A DNA stretch of 64,000 bases from Clostridium beijerinckii (GCF_036699995.1 NZ_CP144906.1:2046001-2110000), one strand, 5' to 3'; shown: positions 53,201-62,845, counted from the first letter of the stretch. Numbers and translations: made by a program. Notes: generated from the sequence alone by a model not told the origin.

Positions 53201-53995
53201 CTACCAGTTTCCACTAGAGCCACCACCACCAGAAGAACCACCGCCGAAGCCACCAAAACCTCCGCCAGATGATCCACCTCTGGGACCATGGCCTCTAAAA
53301 ATATTATTCCAGAAAATAATCTGAAGTAATGAAAAAGAAATCCTACCTCTATTAAAGATAATATCTAGCAATAGCAGGCCTAGCATTATACTTCCAAACA
53401 CTTTAGTTCCTGTATTAGACTTAATAGTATTTGTATTTTTTTCCGAGATGTTTAGTGATTTATCTAGAGTAACATTATATTCTTTTGCTATATGATCGCA
53501 GAAAGTACTATAAGAATTAAGTAATCCTTCACCATATTTTCCTTCTATAAAACTAGGTTTGGCAACTGATTCCATAATTCTGCTGCTTAAAACGTCTGGA
53601 ATAGCACCTTCAAGTCCACGGCCAACTTCAACTCTCCACGCCCTATCATTTAGTGCTAAAAGAATCAATAAGCCGTTATCTTTACCTTTTTCTCCGATGC
53701 CCCATGACCTAAAAAGAGTATTAGCATAATCTTCAATAGGTACATTATTAGTTGAATTTATAATAACTACAACAGCTTGCGCGCCAGTTTTGTCTTCTAA
53801 TTCCTTTCCTATAGAGAGTAAACCATTCATCTCAGTCTCGCTAATTATATGTACATAATCATTTAAATATTTGTAAGATGTAGGAGAAGGAAATTTAATT
53901 TCAGCGCTTGCTGAAAGGAGGAAAATTGAAGAAACAACTAAAAGAAGAAAGCTTAATAATGAATTTAAAGATTTATGTATTAATTTTTCTATCAT
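53201..53995 (-). CDS. TPM domain protein (YgcG-like) with Gly/Ser-rich tail
   Basis: A 264-aa exported membrane protein. A signal peptide covers about residues 10-31 (LLSFLLLVVSSIFLLSASA), followed by a TPM/YgcG domain (NDYVHIISETEMNGL, DKTGAQAVVVIINST, WRVEVGRGLEGAIPDVLS; about 45-165), a linker, one membrane segment near 210, and a low-complexity Gly/Ser tail (GGGFGGFGGGSSGGGG) ending NW. This is the classic YgcG layout, nearly always encoded beside LemA, as here, with a 4-bp overlap. Function is unknown; a membrane quality or stress role is often suggested. Confidence 0.92.
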   Translation of the reverse strand: MIEKLIHKSLNSLLSFLLLVVSSIFLLSASAEIKFPSPTSYKYLNDYVHIISETEMNGLLSIGKELEDKTGAQAVVVIINSTNNVPIEDYANTLFRSWGIGEKGKDNGLLILLALNDRAWRVEVGRGLEGAIPDVLSSRIMESVAKPSFIEGKYGEGLLNSYSTFCDHIAKEYNVTLDKSLNISEKNTNTIKSNTGTKVFGSIMLGLLLLDIIFNRGRISFSLLQIIFWNNIFRGHGPRGGSSGGGFGGFGGGSSGGGGSSGNW

Positions 53996-54558
53996 TTTGC
54001 AAAATCTACTGAAGGAACCTCTTTTGAACCTTCGCTAGCTTTATAGAGTGGTTTTTCTTGGAAACCAAATAATGAAGATACTATATTACTTGGAAAACTT
54101 CTTCTTTTAGTATTATAATTTGTTACAGCAGTATTATAATCTTGCCTCGCTATTGCAATTCTATTTTCTGTTCCTTCCAACTGGACTGATAGATCTCTGA
54201 AATTCTGATTAGACTTTAGTTCAGGATAATTTTCCACTATAGCCAATAATCTTGAAAGAGAACCAGAAAGTTGATTGTCAGCATCTGCTTGTTCCTGTAT
54301 ATTTGTTGCCCCAGATAACCTGCTTCTTGAATTGGCGATATCAGTAAATATGGATTTCTCTTGTGTAGCATAACCTTTAACTGTATTAACCAAATTAGGA
54401 ATTAAATCTGATCTTCTTTGCAATTGAGTGTCAATATTTGAAGATGCAGAATTGGCAGTCTGTTCTAAAGAAACTAGATTATTATAACTACTTATAGGAA
54501 TACCTACGACTATCAAGATTATTACCACAATTATTGCTATTTTTGTACTTTTTCGCAT
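53992..54558 (-). CDS. LemA family protein
   Basis: A 188-aa LemA protein with one N-terminal membrane anchor (KIAIIVVIILIVVGIPISS) and a long helical bundle: DTQLQRRSDLIPNLVNTVKGY, the hallmark motif, then SAFTDI-type helices and YNTAVTNYNTKRRSFPSNI. The start has GGGAGG about 8 nt upstream. It overlaps the TPM gene by 4 bp. LemA function is unknown in bacteria; the constant LemA-TPM pairing suggests a joint envelope role. Confidence 0.95.
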   Translation of the reverse strand: MRKSTKIAIIVVIILIVVGIPISSYNNLVSLEQTANSASSNIDTQLQRRSDLIPNLVNTVKGYATQEKSIFTDIANSRSRLSGATNIQEQADADNQLSGSLSRLLAIVENYPELKSNQNFRDLSVQLEGTENRIAIARQDYNTAVTNYNTKRRSFPSNIVSSLFGFQEKPLYKASEGSKEVPSVDFAK

Positions 54559-54633
54559 TAAAAAGCCTCCCTTCTAAATTAATTATATTATGTGCAGAAA
54601 TATAAATTTTATATAGTAAACTAACCATATAAC

Positions 54634-54691
54634 AAAATTTCAACTAATAATTCAAAATTACAGGTAGCTTTGGATTATTAGTTGAAATTTT
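54634..54691. repeat. Long inverted repeat between divergent lemA and corA
   Basis: AAAATTTCAACTAATAAT and ATTATTAGTTGAAATTTT form a near-perfect 18-bp stem with a loop of about 20 nt. It sits upstream of both divergent genes, so it has no preceding transcript to terminate. It may be an operator, a leader hairpin of either gene or a blocker of antisense transcription. Confidence 0.7.
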
Positions 54692-54849
54692 GAATTAAAT
54701 AAGGAGAATGCTTATGATTCTAAAATTTAAGTATCATAACGATAAACGAATTTATTTTAATTAACGAATCATTATGAAGTTTAAGGATATGGTGAAATAA
54801 TTATGCTAATATGTTAAAATATAATAAATTTATAATTAGGAGATTAAAA

Positions 54850-55770
54850 ATGGTCTATGTTTTAGAGAATGACGTATTACAAAGTGATAAAATTGAAAAT
54901 ATAATAACAAATAATAATAAATTATTTGTTGCTGTCATCAAATTTGATGAACTTAAATCAGTTTCGGATATCCTCAATATAAACGAAAAATTATTATATG
55001 ATTGTATAAATGGAAGAACATCTAAATTTGAAAGTTATGAAGGTCTAGATTACATATCTTTAAAGATTCCTTTAATTAATAATGTATTAAAACAATCAAA
55101 AAAAGTAAGTATGTTTCTTCAGAAAAACGTACTCGTATTTATAAGTGATGGAAATGATATTATAGAAGAGGTAATTTCTAAGAGTAAAACGGGTGAGATT
55201 AAAGGCTTGAATCTTAGTAAGCTTTTATATACATTTTTTGATAAACTTACATTTGAGGACACTTATCATATTGAAGAACTTGAATATGAAATTGCAGCAC
55301 TTGAAGAAGGCTTAATAACTTCAAAGAATGATAATTACTTAAAGAAGATTATTATGTTGAGAAAGAAATTATTAAAATTAAAGAGGTATTATGAAAGATT
55401 ATTAAATATTGCAGAATCTATAGAAGAAAATGATAATGGATTAATTGATAAAAAAATAATAAGATACTTTAGAATGTTCACTAATCGTATTAATAGACTA
55501 TATCAGAATGTGAATAATCTTAGAGATTATGTTACCCAAGTAAGGGAAGCATATCAAGCTCAAGTTGACATAAATCAAAATCAATTAATGAAGTTATTCA
55601 CAGTGGTCACGACTATATTTTTGCCACTTACTCTTATAGTAGGATGGTATGGAATGAATTTTAATATGCCGGAATATGGCTGGAGTTATGGATATCCATT
55701 TGTGATTTCAATAAGTATCAGCGTAGTTGTGTTATGTGGCGTGTGGTTTAAGAAAAATAAGTGGTTATAA
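54850..55770 (+). CDS. CorA family divalent cation transporter
   Basis: A 306-aa CorA-type Mg2+ channel. The cytoplasmic N-terminal domain is followed by long helices (about 140-240) and two C-terminal membrane segments, with the selectivity GMN motif in GWYGMNFNMPEYGW near residue 275. Family ions include Mg2+, Co2+ and Ni2+. I chose the ATG at 54850, with TAGGAG 7 nt upstream; an in-frame ATG at 54811 lacks a site. It is convergent with the Ca2+/H+ exchanger, giving two cation transporters side by side. Confidence 0.93.
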   Translation: MVYVLENDVLQSDKIENIITNNNKLFVAVIKFDELKSVSDILNINEKLLYDCINGRTSKFESYEGLDYISLKIPLINNVLKQSKKVSMFLQKNVLVFISDGNDIIEEVISKSKTGEIKGLNLSKLLYTFFDKLTFEDTYHIEELEYEIAALEEGLITSKNDNYLKKIIMLRKKLLKLKRYYERLLNIAESIEENDNGLIDKKIIRYFRMFTNRINRLYQNVNNLRDYVTQVREAYQAQVDINQNQLMKLFTVVTTIFLPLTLIVGWYGMNFNMPEYGWSYGYPFVISISISVVVLCGVWFKKNKWL

Positions 55771-55773
55771 AAA

Positions 55774-55820
55774 TAATACCTCATAATTTTATAAATAAGA
55801 AATTATGAGGTATTAGCATT
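55774..55820. terminator. Terminator between corA and the convergent exchanger
   Basis: A stem of about 15 bp (AATACCTCATAATTT / AAATTATGAGGTATT) with a 9-nt loop. On the minus strand it is followed by ATTTTTATAA, so it fits the exchanger gene better than corA. Confidence 0.75.
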
Positions 55821-55848
55821 AAAATGGAATTAGATTATTTTTTGAATT

Positions 55849-56895
55849 TTACAAAATAAAGAATGATGCTGCAACTATTAAATATACAGCAAGGAGTTGA
55901 ACTCCTTCTAACCAATTTGATTCTCCATCGTTGGAAACTCTATTAGCTATTAATACAGCAACTATAAGGCCAATCAGTTCAAATTCATTGAAAACAATAC
56001 TCATAGGAGTGAATAATAAACTTAAGAATATTAATACTGGTGCTACAAATAATATAATTTGCAAGCTTGAGCCAATAGCTATTTCCAAAGCAACATCCAT
56101 TTTATTCTTCATTGCCATTACAACAGAAGTACTATGTTCAGCGGCATTTCCTATAATAGGAATTAAAATAATACCAACGAAAAATTCACTAAGTCCTAAG
56201 CTTGAAGTTATAGATTCTATTCCACTTACCAAGAATTCACTTTCTATAGCCACTAGAACTGTAGCAATGACTAATATAGAGATTGCTTTTTTTAATGTCC
56301 ATTTAGCACTACCTTCCTCTTGATTAGAAACTGTATAAATATCTTTGTGAGTGAAGAATGAAAAAATAAGACTTAAAATGTAAATAGAAAGCATTACTAT
56401 TGCAACTATTATACTTAATCCTTCATACCTAGTATTCAAAAGAGTTGGGTCCACAGTATGGGTGAATAAAGCAGGTACACACAGGCCAACAACAGCAAAT
56501 AGTAACATACTTGAAGAAACTTCAACAACTTTTTTGTTAAAAGTCTGAGTTTTATGTTTTAACCCTCCAGCAAGCATACTGGCACCAAGTACTAATAATA
56601 TATTTCCTATTACAGACCCAGCTATAGAAGATTTGACAACATCAAAAAGCCCTTCTTTAAGAGCAAAAAAAGATATTATCAGTTCTGTTGCATTTCCGAA
56701 AGTACCATTTAAAAAACCGCCAATCTTAGGGCCTGAGTAGAATGAAATTTCCTCAGTTGCTTCACCCATAAGTCCTGCTAGTGGTACTATAGATAATGCT
56801 GCAAGTATAAACATTATTGATGGAGATACATGCATAACAAATTCTGCTATAAAACTTATCGGAATAAAAATAAGCATGTATTTAAGTAATTTCAT
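55849..56895 (-). CDS. cax: Calcium/proton exchanger (CAX type)
   Basis: A 348-aa antiporter with about 10-11 membrane segments in two halves. The alpha repeats are GTFGNATELIISFFALKEGL (first half) and GNAAEHSTSVVMAMKNKMDVA (second half), the CAX signature with the transport Glu residues. It exports Ca2+ in exchange for H+. The start has GGAGG 7 nt upstream. It is a single gene whose terminator is at 55774-55820. Confidence 0.94.
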   Translation of the reverse strand: MKLLKYMLIFIPISFIAEFVMHVSPSIMFILAALSIVPLAGLMGEATEEISFYSGPKIGGFLNGTFGNATELIISFFALKEGLFDVVKSSIAGSVIGNILLVLGASMLAGGLKHKTQTFNKKVVEVSSSMLLFAVVGLCVPALFTHTVDPTLLNTRYEGLSIIVAIVMLSIYILSLIFSFFTHKDIYTVSNQEEGSAKWTLKKAISILVIATVLVAIESEFLVSGIESITSSLGLSEFFVGIILIPIIGNAAEHSTSVVMAMKNKMDVALEIAIGSSLQIILFVAPVLIFLSLLFTPMSIVFNEFELIGLIVAVLIANRVSNDGESNWLEGVQLLAVYLIVAASFFIL

Positions 56896-57225
56896 GAAAT
56901 ATTGCCTCCTTGAATAATTATTATAAATTTAATAATTTTAATTGAAGATTCAAATAATAATTGAGTAAAATTTAGAGTTTAATGAACACATCATAATATT
57001 ATAAACTATAATTTTACATTATGCTATATTTTTCTAATTAGGAAAATAGTTAAAGATGGTTTTACCTTTGTTTTAGGAATAGGAAATTATTTTATTATTT
57101 GCATTTTATGTGGTATATTAATATAAGAAATTAGTGTATATAAATGCAAAGTAATGTTGTATAAAGAAATATATACTATTGCTGCAAATAAATTGCATAA
57201 TTATTTAAATTAAGGAGGAACTGAA
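56896..57225. other. Divergent intergenic region, cax to glyoxalase
   Basis: This 330-bp A/T-rich stretch has no ORF, terminator or RNA gene that I can support. It must hold promoters for both divergent genes. I see no convincing hexamer pair. Confidence 0.45.
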
Positions 57226-57603
57226 ATGTCAGTAAAAATGTTGCATACTTGTATTAGAGTTAAAAATTTAGAGGAATCTTTAAAGTTTTATAGAGATGCA
57301 TTAGGTCTTATAGAAACTAGAAGAAAAGATTTTCCAGAACATAAATTCACTCTTGTTTATTTATCAAATGAGATGGGTGGATATGAAATTGAACTTACCT
57401 ATAATTATGGTGTTGAAAAATACGATTTAGGAAATGGATTTAGCCATACTGCAATAGGTGTTGAAAATTTAGAAGAAATGAGAGAAAAACATATAGAGTT
57501 AGGATACGAAGTTACACCTTTGAAAGGATTACCAGGAGAAAAACCAGGATATTATTTTGTGACTGATCCAGATGGATATAAAGTGGAAGTTATACGAAGA
57601 TAA
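57226..57603 (+). CDS. gloA: Lactoylglutathione lyase (glyoxalase I)
   Basis: A 125-aa enzyme of the VOC fold, standard length, that converts the methylglyoxal-glutathione hemithioacetal to S-lactoylglutathione. The metal ligands His7 (MLHTCIRV), Glu56 (YEIELTYN), His74 (FSHTAIGV) and Glu121 (KVEVIRR) match Ni/Zn-type GloA. The gshF gene in this window could supply glutathione, which many clostridia lack. The ribosome binding site is AAGGAGG. It is monocistronic. Confidence 0.95.
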   Translation: MSVKMLHTCIRVKNLEESLKFYRDALGLIETRRKDFPEHKFTLVYLSNEMGGYEIELTYNYGVEKYDLGNGFSHTAIGVENLEEMREKHIELGYEVTPLKGLPGEKPGYYFVTDPDGYKVEVIRR

Positions 57604-57641
57604 TACTCTTATGCTTAAAAAATAAGTGAATTATATTGGAT

Positions 57642-57690
57642 TAAGAGAGATTACGAAAATATAAAAGTAGTCTCTCTTTATATTTTCATA
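57642..57690 (+). terminator. Terminator after gloA
   Basis: A stem of about 12 bp with one mismatch (AAGAGAGATTAC / GTAGTCTCTCTT) and a 12-nt loop is followed by TATATTTTC. Confidence 0.82.
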
Positions 57691-57770
57691 ATGTGGAATT
57701 GGAGATGTAAAGATATACATTTATATGATATAATTTATTTAGAGATTTAGGATAGAGAAGGTTAGATTTT

Positions 57771-59804
57771 ATGGATAAAAAGAAAAATATTTATATATTA
57801 ATTGGAGCAGGAATAGTAGTGATTCCATTTATTATTAGTTTAACTGCTTTCTTTTTTTACAATAAGACGCATAAACCAGAAACTAAATTACTGGAGTACT
57901 TTAGTTTATTAAATTCAAAGGAATATGAAAAAATGTATGATTTGGCGGATGGTGAAATCATACAAAAGATGTCCAAAGATGATTTTATTACAAGAAACAA
58001 AAATATTTATGAAGGTATTGGTGCTAGCAATATTGAAATTCACATAAAAAATGTAAAAAAAGATGGTGATAAAGCTACTGTGGACTATGAAACCAGCATG
58101 GATACAATATGTGGAAAATTAGAATTTTTAAATAGTGCAACTATGAGTAGGAAGATTGGAAAAGATTATGCTTTAATGTGGAATTCTCAAACAATATTCC
58201 CGGACTTAGCTGATAGTGACAAAATAAGAGTTAAAATAATAGAATCTAAAAGAGGAGACATATTAGATAGAAATGGAGCTAAACTGGCAACAGATTCTTT
58301 TTCATCTAACGTTGGAATTGTTCCAGGAAACTTAGGTGAAAACAAAGATAAATCAATTGATGAAATTTCAAAAATATTAGGGATAACTGTTGACTATATA
58401 AACAGTCAACTAAATGCATCATATGTTAAGCCCGATATGTTCATTCCAGTGAAGACAATACCATATGGTGATGAGAGAATTCCGAGCCTTCTTAAAATTC
58501 CGGGAGTTAAAATTAATGATAAAGATGCAAGAGTTTATCCTTTAGGAGAGCAGGCGGCACATCTAACAGGATATGTACAAACTATAAATGCTGATGAATT
58601 GGACAAACACAAAGGCGAGGAGTATACTGAAAATTCTACAATTGGTAAATCAGGACTTGAAAAAACATACGAAGATACATTAAGAGGAATCGATGGGGCT
58701 GAAATATATATTCAAAGTATTCAGGGCGAAAAGAAGAAATCAATTATAACAAAAGATGTTAAAAACGGTATGGATTTAAAATTAACAATTGATGGCAATT
58801 TACAAAGTTTATTGTATAGTCAGCTTGGTAGTGATAAAGGAACTTCAGTTGCTATGAATCCTAATACAGGAGAGGTTTTAGCGTTGGTTAGCACACCAGC
58901 ATTTAATCCAAATGATTTTGTTTTGGGTATGTCAGGTGATAAATGGAATAGTTTGAATAATGATCCTAAGAAACCTATGTATAATAGATTTCAAGCAACA
59001 TTAGTGCCAGGTTCTTCCTTTAAGCCAATTACTGCGGTTATTGGTTTAGATACAAAAAAGATAGATCCTAATGCCAATAAAAATATAACTGGTCTTAGTT
59101 GGAAAAAGGATAGCAGTTGGGGAAATTACTCAGTTACAAGAGTAAGCGATTATAAAGGACCGTCAAATCTATTGAATGCACTTGTTTATTCTGATAATAT
59201 CTACTTTGCTCAGGCTGCGTTGGATATTGGAAAGGATATACTTAAAGATAAGTTAAATAGCTTTGGATTTTTTGATAAAATCCCATTTGAATATCCATTA
59301 TATAATTCACAATATTCAAGTGATAAGGAGTTTAAATCTGAGGTACAACTAGCGGACAGTGGATATGGTCAAGGTGAAGTTTTGGTAAACCCTGTGCATT
59401 TGGCAGCGCTTTATACTATGTTTCAAAATGAAGGAAATATATTAACACCTTATCTTGTGACAAAGGATAATTCAGATAAAAAAGTATGGAAAGCAAATGT
59501 TGTGTCAAAAGACTCAGCTAATATAGTACTTCAAGATTTAATACAAGTAGTAGAAAATTCAGGCGGAACAGGTCATGGAGCTTATACTAATGGATTAACT
59601 ATAGCTGGAAAGACAGGAACGGCTGAGATAAAAGCATCTCAGGATGATAATAATGGTACAGAATTAGGATGGTTCGTTGGGATGACCACTAATAAATCTC
59701 CAAACAATCTATTGGTAGTAATGATGATTGAGGATGTTAAAGATAGAGGTAGTAGCCACTATGTAGTTCCTAAGGTAAAGAAAGCTCTGGAAACTGTAAA
59801 TTAG
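57771..59804 (+). CDS. Class B penicillin-binding protein (MecA/PBP3-like)
   Basis: A 677-aa transpeptidase that cross-links peptidoglycan outside the membrane. It has an N-terminal membrane anchor (residues 8-30), an NTF2-like MecA_N domain (about 35-150), a dimerisation domain (from SKRGDILDRNGAKLA) and a transpeptidase domain with Ser415-S-F-Lys418 (PGSSFKPI), Ser474-D-Asn476 (YSDNIYF) and Lys614-T-G (AGKTGTAE). The MecA_N domain places it with low-affinity PBPs such as PBP2a and Bacillus PBP3, which can lower beta-lactam sensitivity; whether this one does is unknown. The ribosome binding site is weak (GAAGG). Confidence 0.94.
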   Translation: MDKKKNIYILIGAGIVVIPFIISLTAFFFYNKTHKPETKLLEYFSLLNSKEYEKMYDLADGEIIQKMSKDDFITRNKNIYEGIGASNIEIHIKNVKKDGDKATVDYETSMDTICGKLEFLNSATMSRKIGKDYALMWNSQTIFPDLADSDKIRVKIIESKRGDILDRNGAKLATDSFSSNVGIVPGNLGENKDKSIDEISKILGITVDYINSQLNASYVKPDMFIPVKTIPYGDERIPSLLKIPGVKINDKDARVYPLGEQAAHLTGYVQTINADELDKHKGEEYTENSTIGKSGLEKTYEDTLRGIDGAEIYIQSIQGEKKKSIITKDVKNGMDLKLTIDGNLQSLLYSQLGSDKGTSVAMNPNTGEVLALVSTPAFNPNDFVLGMSGDKWNSLNNDPKKPMYNRFQATLVPGSSFKPITAVIGLDTKKIDPNANKNITGLSWKKDSSWGNYSVTRVSDYKGPSNLLNALVYSDNIYFAQAALDIGKDILKDKLNSFGFFDKIPFEYPLYNSQYSSDKEFKSEVQLADSGYGQGEVLVNPVHLAALYTMFQNEGNILTPYLVTKDNSDKKVWKANVVSKDSANIVLQDLIQVVENSGGTGHGAYTNGLTIAGKTGTAEIKASQDDNNGTELGWFVGMTTNKSPNNLLVVMMIEDVKDRGSSHYVVPKVKKALETVN

Positions 59805-59831
59805 TAAGTTTAATAATTGAAATTTATATAT

Positions 59832-59862
59832 TAAATGGCTGTAGATTTATACAGCCATTTTT
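59832..59862 (+). terminator. Terminator after the PBP gene
   Basis: A perfect 11-bp stem (AAATGGCTGTA / TACAGCCATTT) with a 6-nt loop is followed by TTAGTC. Confidence 0.88.
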
Positions 59863-59944
59863 AGTCAAATATATCATAAATATTTATGTTAATTAGCGTG
59901 CAGATGAAATTATAGATAGATTATGAAGTTAAAATAAAATTAGG

Positions 59945-61294
59945 TTAAAACTCACGTTCAAAAATGCTCACTTTTTCATGATCGTGAAAGTCTTCTATTG
60001 AGTTTATACCAAGCTTATTCAACACCTCATCAAGTACTTTACTATGAACTGGAACCTTTATGGGGGAATCATAAGCAAATTTATCAGCTGACTCCTTACC
60101 TTGTTCTGTAGGAATTATTGCTTTAGGACCACCAACACATCCGCCAACGCATCCCATTCCTTCTAAGAAGTTTGCATCAACATTTCTATTTAGAGCGTTT
60201 TCAAGAAGTTCTTTACAATCTTTTACTCCAGAGGCTTTTGCAGCTTTAAAATACTTGTGCTTTTCAGGGAAAAGTTCTTCAACTGTTTCTGATACAGCAA
60301 TTGAAACGCCACCACTACGGGCGTATAATCTTCCGCCTCTAGAAGCGTACTCAACGGATGGCACTCCATCCAAATTACCAGGCTTTATGTCTAAAGCTCT
60401 GAATACTTCGTCAAGTTCCTGAAATGTTAATACAAAATCTACTGCATCGTTTAAATCCTTATCTTTAGCTTCCGCTTTTTTTGCAATACATGGGCCTATA
60501 AAAACTACTTTTGCATCGGAATCAAGACTTTTTATCATTCGTGCAGCAGCAACCATAGGTGAAACCGATGGGGATAAATCAGGAACAAGTTCCTTGTAAA
60601 CTTTTCTAAGCATTCCTATCCAAATAGGGCAGCAACATGAAGTAATCATCAAGTTCTTAGGCCCATTTACATGCTTATCAAACTCAACAGCTTCTTTTAT
60701 TGTTAATACATCTGCTGCAAAGGCAACTTCGATCATATCAGTAAAACCTATTTTTATAAGGGCAGCCCTGATTTGATCCATAGTAACTTCATCACCAAAT
60801 TGACCGCTAATAGCAGGAGCAACTGCGGCAAAGACTTTTTCATTGTTCTGTATTAAGTCTAAAACAGGAAGAAAATAAACTTTATCTAATATTAATCCAT
60901 GCTTACATGAATCGACGCATACACCACAATTTAGGCATTTATCATTATCTATGTAGGTTGATTTTTCATTTTTATCATAAAGAATGGCATCAAAAGGACA
61001 AGCAACCTGACAGCTAAATTTACCATCTTCATTTCTAGGACATGATTCATCACAGCCTTTAAGTTTTTCAATTAATCTTGTATTAACTGTATATTCTGTA
61101 ATTGCTTTTTTTAAATTATATACATAATTATTATCGAACTCCATATCAACGCCACACAACGATCTAATAATTTCAAAAGTTTCTTGTGGAGACTTTTTAT
61201 GACATACCATAATACGTTTAAGAGTTTCGTCAAAATTACCATTGTAATATGATTTGACTAACTCATCGAATAAATCATTATATTTATTATTCAT
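59945..61294 (-). CDS. [FeFe] hydrogenase, group-B-like (CpIII type)
   Basis: A 449-aa soluble iron hydrogenase. A ferredoxin-like part (about 80-135) holds CDESCPRNEDGKFSC..C and CLNCGVCVDSCKHG for two [4Fe-4S] clusters. The H-cluster domain shows L1 TSCCCPIW, L2 IGPCIAKKAE and L3 EGMGCVGGCVGG. L1 with three Cys in a row, and L2 with Gly in place of the Met of MPCxxKxxE, are features reported for group B enzymes such as C. pasteurianum CpIII, not the group A CpI. I chose the ATG at 61294 because GGAGGTG lies 5 nt upstream. It is monocistronic. Catalytic direction cannot be read from sequence. Confidence 0.88.
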   Translation of the reverse strand: MNNKYNDLFDELVKSYYNGNFDETLKRIMVCHKKSPQETFEIIRSLCGVDMEFDNNYVYNLKKAITEYTVNTRLIEKLKGCDESCPRNEDGKFSCQVACPFDAILYDKNEKSTYIDNDKCLNCGVCVDSCKHGLILDKVYFLPVLDLIQNNEKVFAAVAPAISGQFGDEVTMDQIRAALIKIGFTDMIEVAFAADVLTIKEAVEFDKHVNGPKNLMITSCCCPIWIGMLRKVYKELVPDLSPSVSPMVAAARMIKSLDSDAKVVFIGPCIAKKAEAKDKDLNDAVDFVLTFQELDEVFRALDIKPGNLDGVPSVEYASRGGRLYARSGGVSIAVSETVEELFPEKHKYFKAAKASGVKDCKELLENALNRNVDANFLEGMGCVGGCVGGPKAIIPTEQGKESADKFAYDSPIKVPVHSKVLDEVLNKLGINSIEDFHDHEKVSIFEREF

Positions 61295-61541
61295 TAAGAC
61301 ACCTCCAAATTGCAAAAATATCTATTATATATTATTATATATTTATTTGCATATATTAATACTAAAATTCAGCATAAGTTAAATTAAAATAGAGAAAAAT
61401 AAGAAAATGGAAGGAAAAACAAACAGAGATGTAGAATAAATATTTAAATTACAATTAATAAATTTTATGTTAATCTTGAATTTTACTAATTGTAAACGTA
61501 TAATTAGAATTGAATTTTGTTCTTATTGGGGAGATGTAGAA

Positions 61542-61898
61542 ATGTTTATTTATATATTAAATATTTTAAATGATGGGGCACGGAAAAATAAAATTAATGA
61601 GTTATCAAACAGTGAAATTATTAATGATACAGATTATATCTCGAGGTTAGCAAATATTAAAAGAGGTTCTGATATTAAAAGTTTTAATAGTAAAATAGAA
61701 GATATTGTAGCAATTTTGGATAAATATAAATTGAATAGAAATGACAGAATTGAACTTTTAAGTAAGTTTATAGTTTGTAATGACTATAATTGGATAATTG
61801 AAAATGCACATGATAATTTTTATATTAAAAAAAAAGAAAAAGTAATCATAGATTCAATATCAATGTTAGAAAATATGTTAATGAAAGCAATGTTTTAG
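61542..61898 (+). CDS. Protein of unknown function (118 aa)
   Basis: A 118-aa charged, helical protein (KNKINELSNSEIINDTDYIS, KLNRNDRIELLSKFIVCN) with no membrane segment or cofactor motif. I do not recognise it. I chose the ATG at 61542 because GGGGAG lies 8 nt upstream; in-frame ATGs before it (from 61467) have none and would add an unlikely A/T-coded leader. It converges on fba and shares its terminator. Confidence 0.65.
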   Translation: MFIYILNILNDGARKNKINELSNSEIINDTDYISRLANIKRGSDIKSFNSKIEDIVAILDKYKLNRNDRIELLSKFIVCNDYNWIIENAHDNFYIKKKEKVIIDSISMLENMLMKAMF

Positions 61899-61937
61899 AT
61901 TCAGAAAGAGATTTGATTGAAATATTAATTTAAAATA

Positions 61938-61970
61938 AAAAGGAGCACTAAATATAGTGCTCCTTATATT
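61938..61970. terminator. Bidirectional terminator between the 118-aa gene and fba
   Basis: A perfect 11-bp stem (AAGGAGCACTA / TAGTGCTCCTT) with a 4-nt loop. ATATTC follows on the plus strand and TTTTATTTTAA on the minus strand, so it works better for fba. Confidence 0.88.
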
Positions 61971-61978
61971 CAATGAAA

Positions 61979-62845
61979 TTAAGCTCTGTTTACTGAACCG
62001 AATAATTCCATTTTTTCTTTAACTGTAGCTTTGATAGCTTCGAATCCAGGATTTAATAACTTTCTTGGGTCAAATCCTTTTCCTTCTAAATCTTTTCCAG
62101 CTTCAATATATTTTCTAGTAGCTTCTTGGAATGATAATTGGCATTCAGTATTAACATTGATCTTAGCTACTCCAAGAGATATAGCTTTCTTTATCATATC
62201 TTCAGGGATTCCAGTACCACCATGTAATACTAATGGCATTGAAGTTCCTACAGCTTCTTCAATTTTAGCTAATGCATCAAAATCTAATCCAGCCCAGTTT
62301 GCAGGGTATTTTCCATGAATGTTTCCAATACCAGCAGCTAACATAGTAACTCCTAATTCAGCGATTTGTTTACATTCATTTGGATCAGCAACTTCACCTT
62401 TACCTACAACTCCGTCTTCTTCTCCACCAATTGAACCAACTTCTGCTTCTAAAGAAAGTCCTTTTTCATTAGTTATAGCAACTAATTCTTTAGTTTTTTC
62501 AATATTTTCAGCTATTGGATAGTGAGATCCATCGAACATGATTGATGAAAATCCAGCTTCGATACATTTTTTTGCACCTTCATAGCTACCGTGATCTAAA
62601 TGTAAAGCAACTGGTACAGTGATGTTTAATTCTTCTATCATTGCTTTAACCATTGCAGATACAGTCTTATATCCTGTCATATATTTTCCAGCACCTTCAG
62701 ATACACCTAAGATAACTGGTGAATTATTTTCTTGTGCAGTTAATAATATAGCTTTAGTCCATTCTAAGTTGTTGATGTTGAATTGACCAACTGCGTATTT
62801 TCCTTGTCTAGCTTTGTTTAACATTTCTTTAGCTGATGTTAACAT
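61979..62845 (-). CDS. fba: Class II fructose-1,6-bisphosphate aldolase
   Basis: A 288-aa zinc aldolase that cleaves fructose-1,6-bisphosphate into the two triose phosphates. Visible are GQFNINNLEWTKAIL, VALHLDHGSYEG (Zn His and catalytic Asp), EAEVGSIGGEEDG, GIGNIHGKYPANW, LVLHGGTGIPEDMI and KINVNTECQLSF, all in class II order. The start has GGAGG 7-8 nt upstream. Its promoter is probably about 115 nt upstream (see 62939-62967), giving a leader with a hairpin. Confidence 0.97.
   Translation of the reverse strand: MLTSAKEMLNKARQGKYAVGQFNINNLEWTKAILLTAQENNSPVILGVSEGAGKYMTGYKTVSAMVKAMIEELNITVPVALHLDHGSYEGAKKCIEAGFSSIMFDGSHYPIAENIEKTKELVAITNEKGLSLEAEVGSIGGEEDGVVGKGEVADPNECKQIAELGVTMLAAGIGNIHGKYPANWAGLDFDALAKIEEAVGTSMPLVLHGGTGIPEDMIKKAISLGVAKINVNTECQLSFQEATRKYIEAGKDLEGKGFDPRKLLNPGFEAIKATVKEKMELFGSVNRA

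Noticed and set aside
54634..54691. Ordinary terminator
   Set aside because: It lies between divergent starts, so no upstream transcript on either strand needs it.
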